Source: Paragordius varius | Lineage: Eukaryota; Nematomorpha | Reading direction: 5' to 3' | Length of the DNA stretch: 64,000 nucleotides | Assembly: GCA_964247055.1 (NCBI GenBank) | Contig: OZ176054.1 | Span: 5,828,001-5,892,000 of the forward strand | Shown here: positions 49,273 through 61,600 of the stretch, piece by piece | How the letters are laid out: the number at the start of each line of letters is the position of its first letter | How positions within the stretch are numbered: position 1 is the stretch's first letter | Position numbers and translations under genes: made by a program | Notes under the pieces: model-generated | Database searches by the model: none | What the model was told of the DNA's origin: nothing | What the model saw: only the letters and a program-made list of their open reading frames with translations

Positions 49273-52200
49273 ATGGTTTATAATAAAGGAGCTTATATTG
49301 ATTTATATTTTGAGAGATTGAATCGAACCGCTAAAGGTTCCAATTCAGATTTTTCCATCATTCCAGTTCCGATTTCACATGGTATTTTAAAATATGAAAC
49401 TAGATATAATAGTTCCCGATTCCCAAATATATTTCCCAAAAAAATTGGTTTGGGATTATTTTTCACGAAATAAAAAATCAATTTTTGTAAACGTTTTTGA
49501 TTCTAAAACGGTTTTTTAAAAACATAATTTATTGGTTCGGGCCAACAAAAACTGTTCCTGTTCCAATAGGTATTTTTAGTTTTAACATTCGTTTCTTTTT
49601 TGAGATAAAAAAATATAAAAAGAATCTATCACCTCGTTGAGCACATTTTAACCTATGCCTATGCCCAGGACTAATTTAAATATACATTGCTAGGTAACAT
49701 GGTGTAATTTAATTAAATAATTTTTAATACAAAGAAAAAATTGATATTAATTGCATTAGATGGGTGCAGTGACGAAGATGAATATTGTGCATCTGAAATA
49801 TTTAAAATGATGCGGCCCTTTGCAAAAACTCAACCTCAGAAAAAATCATACGAGAAGTTCAATAAAGTATTGCCTGGCCTAAGAGACACTAATTTACAGC
49901 TAATTAATCCCGCGGATGTTATATGGCATGAACCTCCGAAATTTCTAAATTCTATTGGCCAAAACAAAAATTCAGACGCTGTAGTAAATTATTCAAACCA
50001 ATTATGTCATGGTCTTATCAATGATTCCTTTGGTATAAATTTTGCATATTAAAATATAAGAAGTGGTAAAATATCTATGTAATATTTTATGTAACTAATT
50101 TATTTTATCTTGATTACAATTTTCATGTTTTTATAATTACTTAATTATTGCAAAAATTTTATTTTATTGAAAAATCAATATCATAAAATAGGGTAGTCTA
50201 AACTAAAAATGTATTAGGCTTAATGATTTTAAAATCTTTTAGGACCTAAGTAATAAAATTGTTTTTCCCAAGAATTGTGGTTAATACGCTAAATGACAAA
50301 GCTTCATTAATAAATGAGTTATGATGATTGAACTACCCTAAAAATTGGATTAAGTTTCGACCTGGCATTTTTTGAACTTGTTACAAACCGTATTTTTCAT
50401 AAACTTTTTTCTATATTATAGCAAATCTAAATTTTCTACATCTGGCGCTATTTAATTGATATAAATTTAATTAATATTCACTATAAAATAAGGGTTATAA
50501 CTTGTTGGTAAAACTCTTTTGTATTTATACATTAGCCGTATGAATATGGTATTTGCTATCCAAATCGCTCAAATATTTTATTGTATTACCAAGGATTATG
50601 AAGAGATTTGGCAATTTTTTTGAGTCAAATAAAACAAGTTTCAAATTTTAGTAATGATTCCTCCATAAGAACCAAATTTTAATAAAATAATTATATTACA
50701 ATTTATAATCAAAAAGCCCATTTCGAAAAATAAAAACAGTCATATTTTCCATATTCAAATAAATAATTTATATTGTATTTAAATAAACAGTATTTTTATC
50801 AAAAAGGTTTACATAATTAACTTTTAACTCCATATTTTAAAATATAAATACTGTTTTAATTTATAATTTAGGTAGGCGGATTTTATTTCTATTATAAATT
50901 TTTAGTTTTATTCTGGAATTCAAGAATTAGGGTCACACAAAACGAATGTAAATAATGATCTTAGATTAAAACTCAAACCAAGTTCATAAAGCTTGTTTTG
51001 TAAAACTTAATGCATGATTGAGGATTTAATTTTCTTAGCATGCTGATTAAATTTTGAGGCATTTTGATGCAAGAAGGAGCTCTTTATTACCAATGCACTA
51101 ATTTTATACTCAGCATTCGGGTTAATATTTTAGCTTTAAAACCGGTTCTGAATCGGCTTTGAGTTATGTATAAATAAATGAATATCAAGTTTTTAATAGG
51201 GTTTTAAACAAAAAAGGATGGTTTAATCCAAGAGTGTCCAGCCCTCCGAGACATTATGTGCTGCCAGCGAAAAATTGATAAATTCATAATTTAAAAATTA
51301 GGCTTATAAAATTTCAGTAAAATGGATATTTCATAAATGAATTAAGTCTATCCAATTGGAAAACCAGAAAAAATGTGTTTTTACAGTTTTATGTTGGAAA
51401 TTTAAAATAATATATATTAATGCCCATATATATTTCTGCGGCCCGCCGGAACGTTCGAGGGCCCGCAAATCACTGTTGTTTTCATTTGATAAAGCTTTTT
51501 CGGTATTTTCATACATTAAAATTCGTGCTTATTTTGTAATTTGAATATAAAATGAAGATGAGATAATCAAATTAAATAAACTCATTGGTAAAATTAATTT
51601 GGAAATAGAATAATATTCTCATATTGTAAATTTGATAATTATAAAGTATTGCTAAAAAATATGGAATCGGTTACATCCAAAAAAGGCCAAAGCTGGCCTT
51701 TTTAATCCAATTTTTATAAACCTTAAAGATCTCGAATGTCTAATATATATATATATCTTCATTACTTTGATAGTAATTTGTCACCAATAGGTGCATTTAT
51801 AATAGCTTCCAAGGACAAAATGCTTTTGTGCATTATCTGCGAAAAGCATGATTGGTTTATCCATTTTTTGACATTTATACTCTAGCATTGTTAATTGCAA
51901 TTTGTAATTATCTTTATAGAGTAATGTGTGCAATACTCAAAACAAATATCTTAATCAAGAAAAAGCATTAGAAGCTTAATAATTATTGTATAAAATATGC
52001 AAAAGATATTTATTAAACCAACCATTCTAATGATAAATAAGTAACCTATGATTGGATGAGAGTACATATGTTATTTTCAGCGTTTTACAATATTTATGAT
52101 GTGGAGCTTGAAAACATAGGATGGATAGAGAAAGCTTATAAAAATTTTTTTTATAATTTAAAAGTACAATTGCAACATTTCATTCATGAGAATTTGGATA

Positions 52201-53839
52201 TAAGATATATCTTAGTGCTCAGGCGCGTAAAATCTCATCTATAATTTTATTTATTGTTAGATAGTGTATCTTTGGATTCCAGCGACATATCTGATATTCC
52301 GGTGTCAACAGATACGGTATTTTTATTTTAATTATAATAATTTTTTATATATGATTTTTCGGGATTTGGTGTGTGGTTCTTTGTGAATCGTTCTAATTGG
52401 CAAGAATAAATAGGTGCTATACATCCACATCATGAATTTACAGATATTTTTTAAAAAGATATTATGAATAAATTTTATATGGACTGGAACATTAAAAATA
52501 ATTTTATTCATACAAAGATGATGATAAATTAATCGATTAATATATCTAAAAATAAGAAGTATATTAATGCTCAAAAAACTGTGGTATATAAATGATATGT
52601 TGTTTTTTATTATGAAAATAGAATCGATCTTATAATTTTCCGGAAAATGTTTCCAACTATTTAAAAATAATGATTATTTTTTATTCATTAATATATCGCC
52701 TCTGTAATTAGCCCCTTCCTCTCCACCCACTATGATAATACAGCCAGATAAATTGTGTCTTTAGAGCAATTTTTCGCAAAACCTATATACTTATTGAGTT
52801 CTTCCATTCACGATTCATTTTGAATAAATCGTGGTCGCGCCAAATCAGGCTATGTGCTGGCCGTCTCGCCTCCCCCAGCAATAATAGTAGTATTAAACGC
52901 GAAAATTTATAATTTTTAACTATTTAGACAAAATTAGTTGGAATAAATGTATAAGCGCAGAAACCTTATAAGGTATGGTTTTGAGACTGCACAACCAACA
53001 ATTCTTTTCACCTATTTGTTTTATGCCCGTGTTTTTTTATTATCAAAACTAGATCTTGAAAGTATACTAAAATTAACATTCAATTATAATAATTTTATAT
53101 GTTGATTATCCGTTATCTAATCCTCATAAAATGAATGACAATATAAATTATTTATTTTTTTGAATTTCGGTCTCAATTTTCACTTATATGCATACCATTT
53201 AAAATTGTCTGCAGCCTCTGTTTCAAATTTAGAGCTTTACATGGTGGGTACATATAAGGATTATCTATTAGAAAGAACCACAAAGATATACCATTTACAG
53301 TTCAAATTCACTATTGAACAATTCAAATTCACCTTAGAATGAATTAAGCATTTTTAAGATCAGAAATTACCTTTATTTTATAATATTTTTAAAATATGAA
53401 ATTTTGTTTAAAATTAATATAATGCTGAAAAAATAATAAACTATGTCGTAAAAATATATTTCATATTAATGATGAGTTATATTATCCCGAAATCACATAA
53501 TTTATTTTTAGGGTGAATTTGAATTGCTCGAGGGCGGATTCGAATTGTTCAAGGGTGAATCTGAATGTAAATAGTATATCTTGTGTGATTTCTTATCTAC
53601 AAAATTGTTATTTTAACACATCATGTTATAGCTAATTTTATTATTAATATCATTTTATCCAGGACATGAACAAGCTCCATGCACTGCAACGGGAGTCAAA
53701 CAAAAATTTAAATGTAATTTACCGCAGTGAGGCTGAAGATACCCAATCCAACCGAAAGAAAGTCAACAATTCGCTTAACAAGATGCAAAACAAGACGCGG
53801 ACCAAAAGAACTACTAAACCATCTGCTAACTATAGTTAA
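49273..53839 (+). CDS. Orphan gene, 189 aa, four exons
   Basis: Exons 49273-49336, 49760-50032, 52261-52316 and 53663-53839 join in frame. An acceptor just before the first ATG suggests a non-coding 5' exon or trans-spliced leader. Protein: MVYNKGAYIDLYFERLNRTA, an acidic patch DGCSDEDEY, KMMRPFAKTQPQKKSYEKFN, VIWHEPPKFLNSIG, a Ser/Asp stretch DSVSLDSSDISDIP and a basic tail with TRTKRTTKPSANYS. No membrane segment or known domain. The acidic-then-basic layout suggests a nuclear regulatory protein, but this is guesswork. A hAT-like relic and a family-B MITE sit in its introns. Confidence 0.5.
51229..51470. mobile_element. hAT-like relic
   Basis: CAAGAGTGTCCAGCCCTCCG at the left, GGCCCGCCGG and GAGGGCCCGCAAATC at the right: the GC-rich subterminal blocks of the CAGGGGTGTCCAAC class, with poorly kept outer ends. 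Confidence 0.45.
52700..52880. repeat. Fragment related to the foldback element
   Basis: TTGTGTCTTTAGAGCAATTT with TCGC following parallels CGTGTCTTTGAGACAATTTT in the foldback arms at 54.7 and 57.5 kb; surrounding GC-rich pieces are also out of character for the local sequence. Confidence 0.4.
53289..53576. mobile_element. Family-B MITE, copy 2
   Basis: 288 bp, TA-flanked, left TACCATTTACAGTTCAAATT, right ...GTAAATAGTA. About two units on the left and three on the right of the 21-bp AGGGTGAATTTGAATTGTTC repeat. The interior is inverted relative to the copies at 16.4 and 60.9 kb. Confidence 0.85.
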
Positions 53840-54510
53840 TTTTATACATATAATATTTTTACATGGTCATTTTACTCGGTTCTAGTATAAATACTTTATT
53901 TTGATCCAAAATTATTTTAACTTTTTTGGTAAAACTTCTAACACAGGCGTGTTGCAACACGCGGTTTCCCAAATTTTTTTGACTGCCTACGAAAAATTTG
54001 AAAAAAATCAAAGAATACAAGATTTTATAAGAAAATATTTAAGTAGAATTATAAAATTATTTTTAATAATAATTTATTCAGAATTATATATATGTTATTA
54101 CCCTAATTGTTTATAAGGGGTTATTTTAAGTCTGTGTATTTATAAACACTACATGTACCCTTAAATTTAATTTTGTAAAGAACTATGAGTCCTTTAAGGT
54201 AAAAACTATAATTCGCTCTATCGTATCCAAATTTAAATTTTTTATTATAAACTTAACTTTTTGATTGAAAAAATGTGGGCAAATCCGGAATATATATTTA
54301 CAAATTTTGTTAACGGAATAAACAAAAATTAAAATTAATCATAAATATAAAATGGCCAAATTTTTTTATAATTGAAATATTTTAAAATATTTATTGATGT
54401 AATGTAATATTTTATAATACGACCCCCAAATTTCTGAGTTGCTCGCGAAGCTTATATTGAACATCCCTCATCTAGCATTATAAAAATACTTTTAAAATTT
54501 ATACTTTAGC
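53840..54510. other. Intergenic stretch, nothing recognised
   Basis: AT-rich sequence after the 189-aa orphan gene. The short frame at 53901-54116 shows no domain or splice support. Confidence 0.5.
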
Positions 54511-55528
54511 AAATCTATATATTTATAAAAATGGAAAATGCTGGCTTTGTGATCTGGTACAGGAAAACCGGTAGACCCAATCAAATCCAAACTTCGTAAA
54601 AATATAATCATTAATGAATGCCCCGACAATAGCTTCGCCCTTTTTTTGAAATAGGCCCCCAGTTCGGGCCCACCCCGTGTGAAAAACGGGTTTTTTGTGA
54701 AAACAGAAGTCCACAAAAATCGTGTCTTTGAGACAATTTTCTGGAGAACGTGTTGGTCCATTCTATTTCAAATATGATTTTTATTTATTTATTTTCGATT
54801 GCGCTGAACATAGTCGAGCCACTTTTTTGATTTAGGCCCTCTTTTTACCCGCTCCCCCCGTAAAATGCCACCTTTTTCAAAGAAAACAAAATCCACAAAA
54901 ATAATTTTTTGATTGTATATTTTTGCCCAAGGTATGAGACTGTAAAAATTCGAGAAAGATTTTTCGTATTGTCTGTTAAAAGGCAAAAATTTTAGTCAAG
55001 CGTTTCTTTGATGATAGCTTCTGAGTAAGAAATATCTATCATATGTATAGAATGTTAAAAATATGTGAATACTTTTTACCCGCTACCCAAAATGCTATTT
55101 TTTTCAAAAAAAAAACAAAGTCCACAAAAATAATTTTTTGATTGTATTTTTCCCCCAAGTAAACAATATATTAGTATGAATGCACCGTTTTAAAATTCCT
55201 ATAAAATCATATTTAAAAAATGTTTTGAAATAATCCACATATGTGGATCATTTTATTGTCCCTTATTTCAAATAGCCCCCCACCCCCCAGAAGTACGACT
55301 AGTTGTTTAATAAATGCATATTAGAGTTTTGATTTTAAATAAATCACGCAGTATGGTATAATTTATTAAAATAAACAAAGATTAAAAAAATTTTAGCATC
55401 TGAAAATAGACTTGCATATTCGTATTCTTTAAACACACTATGCCCACATACATTTTTGATTCCGAGGTTATATTATTTACAAGTTTAGGGGGTGTATTTT
55501 TTACGTACTGGGAGTGGATGGCCTGAAT

Positions 55529-55800
55529 CAGGGGTGTTCTACACAAAGATTTTCGAATCAAAATATCCGGACGGGCCGCATTCGCAAAAATATGAGCATT
55601 AACAAATATTTTATTATATTTTGAACATAAATTGTAAAAACTATTTTTTTATCAACTTTTTCTATATCATTGCCGAAATTTGGAAAGATTTATTGAGAAA
55701 ATTTGTGTAAGTTGGTGAATTTTACTACTTCGTAAATATTTTTATAAGAAATTTTTCGCGGGTTGCATAAACTTTCAAGGGCTGTATGCGGCCACCCCTA
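55529..55800. mobile_element. hAT-like MITE inside the foldback element
   Basis: CAGGGGTGTTCTACACAAAG at the left and GCGGCCACCCCTA at the right, with GGGCCGCATTCGC / GGGCTGTATGCGGC subterminal blocks. About 270 bp. Target duplication not recognisable. Confidence 0.6.
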
Positions 55801-56300
55801 TATAATGATATAATAAAATCCAAAAAATTGGGTAAACGCTATATTGGAGAAATATTAGGTAAAATATTAAAAACAACCAATGTAGCTCCAATAATATTAT
55901 TTTTTTCCTAAATTATGCTATTTTAAAGCTTTAATTAAAATTAGTTAAATATGTTTTGTATGGAATGGAATTGTATGTCGCTTCTATTTGACTTGGTAAA
56001 GATAGCCATGCAGATAAACCTAGGGGGGGATCATATTCAGAAAACTATTGTTATATAAATAAATATTTAGATTGATGATTTAACTAGTCGTACTTGGAGT
56101 TAAAATCCACCAACTTACCGTAAAATTATATGAATATAAGCCATATAACGAAATTCGAGTTGCATAGTTTCAACATATAAAAACCTAAAAACTACTCTGA
56201 ATTCTGTAAAACAATTTATTCTTACTTTTTAAATCTATGGGAATTATTTAACTAAAGTTTAATATACTAGCGTAAATCTCGTGCTGCTACGCAGCCCGAG

Positions 56301-56317
56301 GAAGTCCTTCGGACTTC
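56301..56317. repeat. Perfect hairpin in the foldback element
   Basis: GAAGTCC-TTC-GGACTTC: a 7-bp stem with 3-nt loop at the inner edge of the right arm, where the two inverted blocks approach each other. Confidence 0.7.
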
Positions 56318-56479
56318 TGGGGAGAGGGGGGCTATTTGAAAAAAGGGACCAATAAATTGATCCATATATGTGGATTATTTCAAAACATTATTAATAGCTA
56401 TTATCTCATGGGATTTTCTAAATGTTGCATTCATAATTGTTTACTGGTGTAAAGGCCGTAAATTGACGGCTAACGGAAA

Positions 56480-57300
56480 AAACCGCTATACTATTATTTT
56501 TACCTTTTTATGCGTAATATATAAAGCCTTTATTGAACTCGTATGGCTTCTTAAGTTTTTTGAAAATTATCTCTAAAGCCACGCCATTTTTGTATGGCGT
56601 CTCAGTTTTAAACCGGTAGACCCCTACCCATAGTCCTATATGGAAAAGCCCTGAGACCATCGTCTCATGGGTTATTCGAAAAAATACCTCAACACTAAAT
56701 AATCGTTATATGATGGCCTATTAGGGCATAAAGGCCCCTAATTAACGGCTATAAAAAAAGCCTGACCTTAATTTTTACTTAGTTACGGGTATTATTTCGA
56801 AGGTTAAATGAGCTCATATGGAATAAGTTTTCTTTAAAATAGTTCTAAAACAACGTATATTCCATATAGTGGCGCAGTTTTTGGCGGGTAGCTCCCTATC
56901 CAGAGGCTGATACAAAAAAAAGCGCTTGATTAAAATTTTTGCCTTTATACGGAGAATATATGGAATCATGGTTCATTCCATATGCTCTTATTAGTTTTTG
57001 GAAAAATTTCCTCAAAATTATAAAATCATTCTATGGTGGGGCATTTTTCAGTGCGTGAAGGGTCTAATTAACGGCTAATTTAAAAAAACCGCACGATCTA
57101 AACTTTTCCCTTGTTACGGGTAATATTTTAAGCAGCTATTGACATATGGCCTGATATCTGAAACTTAGCCCCAAAAGCACACTATTTCGATATGACGGGT
57201 CAGTTTTCGGGTATCTCCTTACCACAGCTAACATCAAAGAAACGCTTGACTAAAATTTTTGCCTTTTAACAGGGAATACCTGGAATCCTTATTGAATTTT
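56480..57300. repeat. Degenerate ~160-bp tandem array
   Basis: About five units, recognised by AACCGCTTGACTAAAATTTT-like starts near 56480, 56757, 56919, 57088 and 57240, then TTGCCTTTTTACGG, CATATGG, TTTTTGGAAAAATT, a GGCG/GACGGGTCAGTTTTCGG box and GGTAGACCCCTACC-like boxes. Divergence between units is high. Confidence 0.65.
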
Positions 57301-57720
57301 TACGTCATACTTTGGGCGAAAAATAGGGTAAAAAAATTATTTTTGTGGACTTTGTTTTAGAAAAAAATGGCATTTTACGGAGGGAGCGGGTAAAAAGAGG
57401 GCCTAAATTAAAAAAGCGATACAACTATATTCGGCGCGATTGAAAATAAGTAAACAAAAATCATATTTGAAATTAAATGGTTCAACACGTTCTCCGGAAA
57501 ATTGTCTCAAAGACACGATTTTTATGGACTTCTGTTTTCAAATAAAACCGTTTTTTACACAGGGTGGGCCCGAACTGGGGGATTCAAAAAAGGGCGAAGC
57601 TATTGTCGGGGCATTCATTAATGATTATAATTTTTTGACATTTTGATTTGATGGGTCTACCGGTTTTCCGGAAACAGATCACAAAGCCAGCATTTTCCAT
57701 TTTTATAATTATATAGATTT

Positions 57721-58674
57721 ATGATGGTGTTTAGCAAAAACGCAAAAAATATTGATAGTTTTATGGTTCCAATATTATTGTTACATAAGGCGTTTTAATC
57801 CATATTATAAAATGTTTTAGCCGAATAAGATGATAATTTAAGCCGCTTGCACATTTCAATTTTTTTCATCAATTAACTCTTATAGCGTTTGGCTCACACG
57901 TTTTTTTATTGGATTCCGAAAGCTCTTCATTTACAACTAAATTAAGGTAGCCCAAGATTTATAAACGACCCTAAAATTTAACACTACTGATTAATTTATC
58001 CTAATAAATTTGAAGCCAAAAGTCTTTTTATTAAAATAGTCATACATAATAGCTAAAATTTGTCCTATGAATTAAAAGGTAATCTTGACTTCTTTGTTAA
58101 AATAATATATAATATTGACCCAAATATATGGCCTTTTATATTCTGAATAAATGCGATCATGTTTGAAATAATTGAATGATATGACTTTGTTTTAAAGGGC
58201 CTTTCCTAGATGTCCAATGTAAGAGAATACAATTTTCATATTCAAATGCTGCAATGCATTTTTTATGCTTTTTAAACTCGCATATCTAATACAATATTTT
58301 TTAACAACCATGATGATATGATAACCATTTCCACATTGCAATTAAATGTCTAAAAAGTTTGTGGACCAGAGCGAAAATATTTACAGACCTGATTTATTAA
58401 AATGAACATTTTTATTATTATCCCTGATAGCCAGGCATTTAGTAAGTATATTGTTACGCTTTGCCAAAGAATTTTAAATGAAACATATTTTTGTGTTCTA
58501 ATGCACATTTAAACTCCAAGTAGGAAATTTACAACAGTCGATGGTAATCCTTTTCTTTTATAATAAAGGGGAGGAACTTAAAAATTTAAGATTTAATTTA
58601 CTTTTGTGGCTATCATTTCAAAGACGAATCACAATTTAATACATAAAATATTTAAATTAATATATTTGAAATAG
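57721..58674. other. Intergenic stretch, nothing recognised
   Basis: AT-rich; it may contain the first exon of the following gene, because the first supported exon opens at a splice acceptor. Confidence 0.45.
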
Positions 58675-61600
58675 AACAAGAAATTTCTCCAAACGATACA
58701 AAGAAGTCAGTTTTGAACTCAAAAAATGATTACGGATTAAATCGTTACAAAATCCATGAGCCGTCAGATTCCACTTCGGAAAATGTGATTTTATTAAATT
58801 ATTTAATTGATGCCGCGTTTGGAATCTTATTTATTATTATATATAATATACCTTTTAAAGGTAAATAAACTCGACAAAAAAATATATGTATTTTAACATT
58901 ACATTGTTTTAAGATAAATTTGTTTGATATTATTAGTAAAACTGTTTACTTAACTTATAAAAATAATTACGCATTAAGGTTTTTTGTATTTTTTCTATTT
59001 TAGCATAAATTTTATGTATTTCTTATGCAATGAATAAATGTGAATATGTTTGCTGTTTTTGAGACAATTAATTTTGTATACAACTAAATAGATAAACGGT
59101 GGAATTAAATCGAAAATTGGTTCCTATTATCCATCAGTATATTCAAAAATGCGAGAATATGGTAATTATTTGAATTGAATTGATAACTTATTTTATTGTT
59201 TTTTATACACCTGAAAATCTCTAACCTTTGTTTCAACATTATATTATCTTTTTAATAAAATATCCCTTTATAGATCATAACTATTGCAGCGATGGGGAAT
59301 GGATGAAAAATTTCAAGTATATTGATTTTCACGCTTTATTTAATTGTAAGAATATCTGCTTTACTTTTATTAAATTTTAGCGATTTTCTCAATATTTATA
59401 TTTTATATCAATCAATTCTACAGATATGAACATGGCTACTTTTATATTTTCCGAATATTATATTATTTTTTAAAATCGCTTTTCTGCATTTAGGCATGTA
59501 CCATATCTTAGCCCAGAAAAGCAGAATGGGTATGGAAACCATAATAATAGAAGTATAAATATTTTTATATAATTCAATAAAGTAGATCAGAACAGAACCA
59601 TTAAAAATTAGTATTTTTTGCGAAATATCTGTAATAAATTGTTCCTAAACTTCTAATGCTAATGCTGATTCCGAAAACCTAAATAAAAACGGTCCGGTAT
59701 GTTTGCAAAGTCTTTTAACTTTTGCACTCCTACGAGCGATTAAGGCGCATTTTGATAATAGTAATAACAGGGACATAAAATGAGATTTTATTATACAACT
59801 CTTAAATTACACTTAAACTCTTGATATTTAAAAGGGAAAAATTGAGTAAAAATGACACAATCAACTATTTATGTATTAATTAACTTATAGGAAGCGCGAC
59901 TTTACAAATAGGTGATGAAATTTTTTTTACATCGCTATAGCTTCTTTGACATTTAATGTTACAATTTTTAACCTAATTTAACAATTTAAATTCCTTTCGA
60001 AAATTCTCACATTACGCTTAACATGTCCAATAATCCTTAGATTTTAATTTATTTTTTATCCTACCAGCGAAAACTTATGCCAAAATTATATGTCAACCTC
60101 TAACAACGATCACCATTAAAAATATCTTGCTCTTGCACCAATGTCTTCTGAAAAAATCTGAAATTTGACTCTTAAGAATTATTCTAAATTAATATATTTT
60201 AAACCCACATTTCATATTATTATATATTTGCTCAAAAAGTTATGTTATTACCCACCATCTTTAACTCTTTTGACTATAGTTTTATTATATTTCGATAAAA
60301 TTTAAAATATTTATTTTTGATTCCTAGTTACTGGACTCATTAATTCAATTATAACAAAATTTGTGTAATTTTCGAACTAGGTTTGTTTTTTTATATTCAA
60401 TTTTTTGTGAGGATATTAGATCACCCCGTTTAAATGGCTTTTAATATAAATAAATGGCAAAAATTTATTATGGAACTTACTTAAGCATCAAAGAAAATCA
60501 ACTTTGAAAGATTTTTAATAAATTAGGATATATATCACCATTTATTTTATATTTTAATATATAACCATTTATTTAGTTTGCGATTCTACCTCGCCAGATC
60601 AATCATATAAAACAAGTAATAACACATATAGCAAGGACACTGCATGCAAAAAAGTATTTTTTATTTTTATATATAAGTTTCATTTATTATATAGTAAACT
60701 ATTTTATCAAGGTAAATTATAAGATATTTTACATTAAATATATAACTTTAGTAAACAATAATATATCCATTTTTATATGATTTAAAAAAACAATGATTTA
60801 AAAAACTGTTTTTCATATTTTTATGTGAGGTGTACCTAATTTGATTAGGACACAATATGGATTTGTATCATTTATCTACCATTTACAGTTCGAATTCACC
60901 CTTTAACAATTCAATTTCACCCTCGAACAATTCAAATTCACCCTTGAAAATTCAAATTCACCCTAAATATAAATTATGTGTTTTCCAACTAATATAACTC
61001 ATTATTAATATGAAATATGTTTCTTTTTGCCATAGTTTATTATTTTTTCAGTATTATTTTAATTTAAAACAAAATTTTATTTTTTAAAAAAGTAGGTAAT
61101 TTTCTTAAAAAATATATAATTTATTTGAGAGTAAATTCGAAATGTTCGAGGGTGAATTTGAATTGTTCAAGGGTGAATTTGATTGTTTAAGTGTGAATTT
61201 GAATTAAAAATGGTGTATAATATTTTTAATTTTTTGTAAATCAAGCGGGACACTCTTCAAACACATATTTTTTATTGTCTTAGAGGACAAAAATTATTTG
61301 GTTATAATAATGTTATGCTTATTTTATTTTATTATATATAAGGTTTTGCCTTCATCATCTTATCAAAGGAATAAAGCTGATATAGAATACATTGATGATA
61401 TATGCACAACCGATTTAAAGTAAATTTTGTCACATCATTATTAGTTATTAATTAAAACGCCTGCCTGTTTTGAATTAAAGTTTTGTTATAAATTATATTT
61501 TTTAATCTTCTTGCAAATTTTATCGCCATTTAATTGAACCAAATTAAAAAAAACTTTTAATAAAGCATATAACCATTTTCATAAACCGAAGTTTAGGCAT

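Larger units (their letters stand above)
54511..57720. mobile_element. 3.2-kb foldback element with long inverted arms
   Basis: Outer ends AAATCTATATATTTATAAAA and its inverse near 57720. Outer arms 54511-54930 and ~57330-57720 match closely (GGAAAATGCTGGCTTTGTGA; GTCCACAAAAAT; CGTGTCTTTGAGACAATTTT). A second inverted block pairs ~55215-55310 with ~56285-56395 (CCACATATGTGG; GCCCCCC). The left arm contains an internal direct duplication (54838-54920 and 55070-55160). The right arm contains a degenerate ~160-bp array. No transposase frame is seen. A hAT-like insert sits near the middle. Less AT-rich than its surroundings. Confidence 0.82.

Noticed and set aside
51681-51703. GGCCAAAGCTGGCC hairpin followed by T-run
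   Set aside because: Looks like a bacterial terminator, but the setting is eukaryotic intron DNA; probably chance or a transposon remnant.
52056-52244. 62-codon frame MRVHMLFSAFYN...
   Set aside because: No homology. It lies in an intron of the orphan gene; its faint resemblance to transposase text was not convincing.
54523-54986. Overlapping leftward frames in the foldback arm
   Set aside because: The mirrored arm at 57.4-57.6 kb does not keep the frames, and no protein family is recognised.
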